From Tautonia rosea (GTDB lineage: Bacteria; Planctomycetota; Planctomycetia; Isosphaerales; Isosphaeraceae), in contig NZ_JABBYO010000010.1 of NCBI RefSeq assembly GCF_012958305.1, positions 1 through 64,000 on the forward strand: DNA of 64,000 bases, written 5' to 3'. Below the pieces are notes generated by a model. It did not search any database, was not told where the DNA came from, and saw only the letters and a program-made list of their open reading frames with translations. Made by a program: the position numbers and the translations under genes. Below are positions 60,599 to 64,000 of this stretch, one piece after another. Positions within the stretch are counted from its first letter, which is position 1, and every line of letters starts with the position of its first letter.

Positions 60599-63292
60599 GT
60601 GAGCACCGCATCGCCGACCGAAGGGCACCTGCCGACCCCGCCGCTGAACATCGAGGACGAGCTCAAGGAGAGCTACCTCAACTACGCGATGTCGGTCATC
60701 GTCAGCCGGGCCTTGCCCGACGTCCGCGACGGCCTGAAGCCCTCGCAGCGCCGGATCCTGGTGGCGATGCGCGACCTCGGCCTCTCCCCCGGGGGCGGCA
60801 CGAGCAAGTGCGCGGGCATCGTCGGCGAGACGATGAAGCGCTACCACCCGCACGGCGACAACTCCATCTACCCCACCCTGGCCCGCATGGCCCAGTGGTG
60901 GAACATGAGGCACCTCCTTGTCACCGGGCAGGGGAACTTCGGCTCGATCCACGGCCTGCCCCCGGCCGCCATGCGGTACACCGAGGCGAAGCTGAGCCCC
61001 GTCGCCGCCGAGATGCTCGAAGACATCCAGCTCGACACGGTCGACTTCCAGCCGAACTACGACGAGAAGTTCTCCGAGCCCCGCGTCCTCCCCTCGAAGT
61101 TCCCGAACCTTTTGGTCAACGGCTCGGGCGGCATCGCCGTCGGCATGGCCACGAGCATCCCGCCCCACAACCTGGGCGAGGTCTGCGATGCCCTGGTCGC
61201 GATGATCGACGACCCGGAGATCGACCTCGCCGGCTTGATGGAGCACATGCCCGGCCCCGACTTCCCCACCGGCGGCACCATCTGCGGCCGTTGGGGGATC
61301 ATGGAGGCCTACCGGACCGGCCGAGGGCGCATCACGCTGCGGGCCAAGTACGAAATCGAGGAACTCCGCGACGGCCGAAGCCAGATCATCTTCACCGAGA
61401 TCCCGTACCAGCTCACCAAGGAAATGCTCCTGAAGAAGCTGGCCGACCTGGTCAACAACGCCCGGATCACCGGCGTCTCCGGCGTCGACGACCACAGCGA
61501 CCGCAAGCAGCCGGTCCGGGTGGTGGTGACGGTCAAGCGCGGGGAAGACCCGAACGTCGTCCTCAACCAGTTGTTCCGGTATTCGCCGCTCCAGGACACG
61601 TTCAGCGTCATCATGCTGGCCCTGGTCGATGGCCGGCCTCGGACCTTGCCCCTGAAGGAGATGCTCCGGCTGTTCCTCGAACACCGGGTCGTCGTCATCC
61701 GCCGCCGGACCCAGTACCAGCTCCGCCAGGCCCGGCAGCGGGCGCACGTGGTCGAAGGCTTGCTCATCGCCCTTCATTATATTGACGAGGTGATCCGCGT
61801 CATCCGCTCGTCAGCCAACCCGAGCGAGGCGAGAGCCCGCCTGATGGGCCTGGAAGTCTCCGACCAGATTCTCCGCCGGGCCCTCGACAACCCCGACGCC
61901 CAGGCCACCGGCCCGCTCACCCGCAACCAGGCCGACGCGATCCTCGCCATGAGGCTCCAGCAGCTCACCGGCCTCGAAGCCGACAAGCTGGCCGACGAGT
62001 ACCGCAAGCTCCGCGAGGACATCAACCGCTACGAGGCCATTCTCGCCGACGAACGCCTGATCTACGACCTCATCCGCGCCGACCTCCGCGAGCTCAAGCA
62101 GAAATACGCCAACGCCCGGCGCTCGGAACTCTCCAGCGAGGAACTCGGGGACTTCGACAAGGAAGCCCTGATCCGCGAAGAGTACATGGTCGTCACCATC
62201 ACCAACGCCGGCTACATCAAGCGACTGCCGCCCAGCACCTACCGGGCGCAAGGCCGAGGCGGCCGCGGGATCTCGGCCACGAGCACCCGCGAAGGCGACT
62301 TCCTCGAACATATGTTCGTTGCCTTGACCCACGACTACATCCTCTTCTTCACCGACCAGGGGAAGGTCTACTGGCTGAAGGTCTACGACGTGCCCGAGGT
62401 CAGCCGGACCGCCGCCGGCCGCGCCGTGGTCAACCTCCTGCAGCTTGACGAGGGGGAACGCATCACCGGGTTCTTGCCCGTTCGTGAGTTCGCCGAAGAC
62501 GAATATCTGATGATGTGCACCCGTCGCGGGACGGTGAAGAAGACCCCCCTGACCGCCTACAAGCGGCCTCTGGGACGCGGCATCATCGCGCTGGGCCTCG
62601 ACGAGGGGGACGAGCTGATCGCCGTCGGTCGCGTGAAGGCGGGCGATCATGTCTTGATCTCTACGAAGGACGGCATGGCGATCCGCTTCGACGAGTCGGA
62701 CGCCCGGAGCATGGGCCGCACCGCCCACGGCGTCCGCGGCATCAAGCTCGAAGGAGACGACGAGGTCGTCAGCATGATCGTCGCCAACGGCCAGGACGAC
62801 CCGGCCAGCCTCTTGACCGTCTGCAACAACGGCTACGGCAAGCGGACCGCGTTGACCGAGTACCGCTCTCAGAATCGCGGTGGCAAGGGACTCATTGATA
62901 TCAAGACCACCGAGCGCAACGGCCCGGTCGTCGCCATCGCCAAGGTCGTCGATGACGACGAGGTGATGATGACCACCGTCGGCGGCAACATCATCCGCAC
63001 GAGGGTCGCCGACATCAGCACGATCGGCCGCAACACCCAGGGGGTCCGCCTGATCCGGATCGAGGACGGAGACTCGGTCGGCTCACTGGCCAAGCTGCCC
63101 GAGGAGGAGCTGAACGGCTCCAACGGAGACGAGACCCTTGATGAGTCCGACGGTGCCGAGGCCACCCTCGGCGACGAACCGTCTCCCCCCGCCCCTCGCG
63201 AAGACCATATTCTCAACGACGGCGTCGGCCCGGCCGAGGCGAGCGATCATATCGACGACCTCGACGCCGATGGCGAGCCCGACCGGGAGTGA
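60599..63292 (+). CDS. gyrA: DNA gyrase subunit A
   Basis: An 897-residue protein from GTG 60599. The N-terminal breakage-reunion domain has [50 protein letters not shown] and the catalytic Tyr127 in [11 protein letters not shown] coiled-coil region is followed by a C-terminal beta-pinwheel with GyrA-box-like [10 protein letters not shown] (about 550-560) and QNRGGKG, typical of gyrase rather than topoisomerase IV. At positions equivalent to E. coli Ser83 and Asp87 it has Asn88 and Pro92. The acidic tail ([19 protein letters not shown]) is long. It introduces negative supercoils with GyrB, which is not in the window. Confidence 0.95.
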   Translation: MSTASPTEGHLPTPPLNIEDELKESYLNYAMSVIVSRALPDVRDGLKPSQRRILVAMRDLGLSPGGGTSKCAGIVGETMKRYHPHGDNSIYPTLARMAQWWNMRHLLVTGQGNFGSIHGLPPAAMRYTEAKLSPVAAEMLEDIQLDTVDFQPNYDEKFSEPRVLPSKFPNLLVNGSGGIAVGMATSIPPHNLGEVCDALVAMIDDPEIDLAGLMEHMPGPDFPTGGTICGRWGIMEAYRTGRGRITLRAKYEIEELRDGRSQIIFTEIPYQLTKEMLLKKLADLVNNARITGVSGVDDHSDRKQPVRVVVTVKRGEDPNVVLNQLFRYSPLQDTFSVIMLALVDGRPRTLPLKEMLRLFLEHRVVVIRRRTQYQLRQARQRAHVVEGLLIALHYIDEVIRVIRSSANPSEARARLMGLEVSDQILRRALDNPDAQATGPLTRNQADAILAMRLQQLTGLEADKLADEYRKLREDINRYEAILADERLIYDLIRADLRELKQKYANARRSELSSEELGDFDKEALIREEYMVVTITNAGYIKRLPPSTYRAQGRGGRGISATSTREGDFLEHMFVALTHDYILFFTDQGKVYWLKVYDVPEVSRTAAGRAVVNLLQLDEGERITGFLPVREFAEDEYLMMCTRRGTVKKTPLTAYKRPLGRGIIALGLDEGDELIAVGRVKAGDHVLISTKDGMAIRFDESDARSMGRTAHGVRGIKLEGDDEVVSMIVANGQDDPASLLTVCNNGYGKRTALTEYRSQNRGGKGLIDIKTTERNGPVVAIAKVVDDDEVMMTTVGGNIIRTRVADISTIGRNTQGVRLIRIEDGDSVGSLAKLPEEELNGSNGDETLDESDGAEATLGDEPSPPAPREDHILNDGVGPAEASDHIDDLDADGEPDRE

Positions 63293-63330
63293 GCGATTGA
63301 GCCCCAACCCTCCCCTCCCCTCCCCTCCCC

Positions 63331-63354
63331 GCCCCGATCCGAGGGGATCGGGGC
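63331..63354 (+). terminator. gyrA terminator hairpin
   Basis: GCCCCGATCC/GGATCGGGGC, a perfect 10-bp stem with a GAGG loop, 39 bp past the gyrA stop. A CTCCC/CCTCC run precedes it. No U-tract, so a stem-type terminator. Confidence 0.6.
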
Positions 63355-63389
63355 TTGATCCGGTCAGGCCAGGCCCGGCCAGGCCCGGC

Positions 63390-64000
63390 TCAGCGCCGCC
63401 CCCCTCGGGTGGACCGGGAGGTGGGCGGGGGCTTGAGCGCTTCCTGAAGGCATCGGGAGCCGTCGAGCAGCCACTCGCCGTTCTCTCGGGTCCAGTAAAG
63501 ACTCAGGCTCAGCGCGTTCTTCGGCCCGTCGTCGGACGCGGCACCGCCGCTGGTCGGATCGGGTCGGACAACGGCCAGGGTGCCGAAGCTCCAGGCCTCG
63601 CTTGACCCCTCGTTCATGATGGCTCCGTCGGTCGCCACATCGCCCCGACTGCGGCGGGCACCCTCGTAGTTGAGCTTCGGCCGCATGGTTTCGTGCCATT
63701 TGGCCAGATCGTCCCCCGTGCCGGGCTTGGCCAGCGCCTGGAGTTCCGCCAGCTTGTTGTCGACGAACAGATCGGCCACCAGCGCCGACCGGCCCTTTAC
63801 GTCGGTCGGCGTGCCGAGCGAGCCCAGCACGCTCGACGCCCCGTATCCAACGGCCGCGACGACCACCAGGGCCAAGACCCCAATGCGGACCGGCTTGGGG
63901 ATGTCTTGGATCATCCGGCGCACGTCGAAGTCGAAGTCGATGGCGGGCCCGGACTCCGCCTTCTTCCGACGCCGGCCCTTCTTCGGGTCATTCGGATCGC
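63390..64000 (-). CDS. Membrane-anchored hypothetical protein, 5' end beyond the window
   Basis: The frame is open from the stop at 63390 to the window edge, so the start is missing. The visible C-terminal part (about 200 residues) has a basic stretch (DPKKGRRRKKAESGPAIDFDFDVRRM), a transmembrane segment (VRIGVLALVVVAAVGYGASSVLG) and a soluble domain (SALVADLFVDNKLAELQALAKPGT ... ENGEWLLDGSRCLQEAL). The soluble part looks like a planctomycete-specific SnoaL-like or NTF2-type fold by its WLLDG end, but this is uncertain. The GTG at 63923 is internal to the frame, not necessarily the start. Confidence 0.7.
   Translation of the reverse strand, partial: DPNDPKKGRRRKKAESGPAIDFDFDVRRMIQDIPKPVRIGVLALVVVAAVGYGASSVLGSLGTPTDVKGRSALVADLFVDNKLAELQALAKPGTGDDLAKWHETMRPKLNYEGARRSRGDVATDGAIMNEGSSEAWSFGTLAVVRPDPTSGGAASDDGPKNALSLSLYWTRENGEWLLDGSRCLQEALKPPPTSRSTRGGRR

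Noticed and set aside
60413-61777. Long minus-strand open frame opposite gyrA
   Set aside because: It overlaps conserved GyrA coding sequence and shows no recognisable protein family.

Overview
The window looks like chromosomal DNA of a planctomycete, most plausibly of the Isosphaeraceae. This is inferred from family content, not from a marker gene. The sequence is strongly G+C-rich. It carries a DUF1559 prepilin-like protein, a DUF1501 Tat-exported protein, a Tat-exported Gfo/Idh/MocA oxidoreductase, a PEP-CTERM protein, an ECF sigma factor fused to a membrane and extracytoplasmic region, several secreted Pro/Gly-rich proteins, and a planctomycete-type GyrA. I saw no rRNA, tRNA, prophage, insertion sequence or CRISPR array.

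Layout. 0.4-2.9 kb: a CsbD-like gene on the minus strand, divergent from four small membrane-protein genes (YqjD/YqjE-like). 2.9-7.8 kb: a DUF1801-type gene broken by an in-frame stop, a secreted two-part protein of uncertain function, a vault/SPFH-like protein with an N-terminal MshEN domain, and a DUF4058 gene. 8-13.2 kb: Gfo/Idh/MocA oxidoreductase, multi-pass membrane protein, CoA-disulfide reductase with a rhodanese tail. 13.2-20.7 kb: multi-PAS hybrid histidine kinase, two GNAT acetyltransferases, rhamnulokinase, DUF1501 protein. 20.8-26.3 kb: a very repetitive secreted protein with TPRs, a SnoaL-like secreted protein and a secreted hypothetical. 26.7-31.2 kb: fused ECF sigma factor, class 3 lipase and membrane partner. 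31.3-34.6 kb: two glycosyltransferases behind hpt, and a DUF7660 gene. 34.8-38.1 kb: PEP-CTERM protein, then a second ECF sigma / anti-sigma / secreted protein set interrupted by a MITE-like element. 38.5-48.4 kb: larE, zinc-ribbon protein, lipoprotein, DUF1559 pilin-like protein, glgC, esterase, alkaline phosphatase and two small membrane proteins. 48.8-55.9 kb: third ECF sigma / anti-sigma pair, acetyltransferase, phoU, a secreted Pro-rich protein and guaB. 56.2-63.3 kb: FMN-dependent alpha-hydroxy-acid dehydrogenase, secreted metallopeptidase-like protein, a repeat-rich intergenic region and gyrA. The window ends inside a membrane-anchored protein gene.

How the genes work together. Most are single transcription units or pairs, with no long pathway operon. 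Three ECF sigma systems, a multi-PAS kinase and many exported proteins point to envelope and environmental sensing. Housekeeping genes (gyrA, guaB, hpt, glgC, phoU) are scattered among them. The gene ends are unusually rich in hairpins: isolated terminator-like stems, a perfect 32-bp inverted repeat, and a dispersed family built on a 26-nt palindrome (core CACGGGTTCCG...CGGAACCCGTG) that always lies at the 3' side of genes.

The strongest novelty candidate is the MshEN plus vault-shoulder-like protein at 4969-6834. Next are the dispersed palindrome family, the MITE-like element at a sigma-factor stop codon, the duplicated palindrome flanking the hydroxy-acid dehydrogenase, and the two short-period repeat arrays upstream of gyrA.
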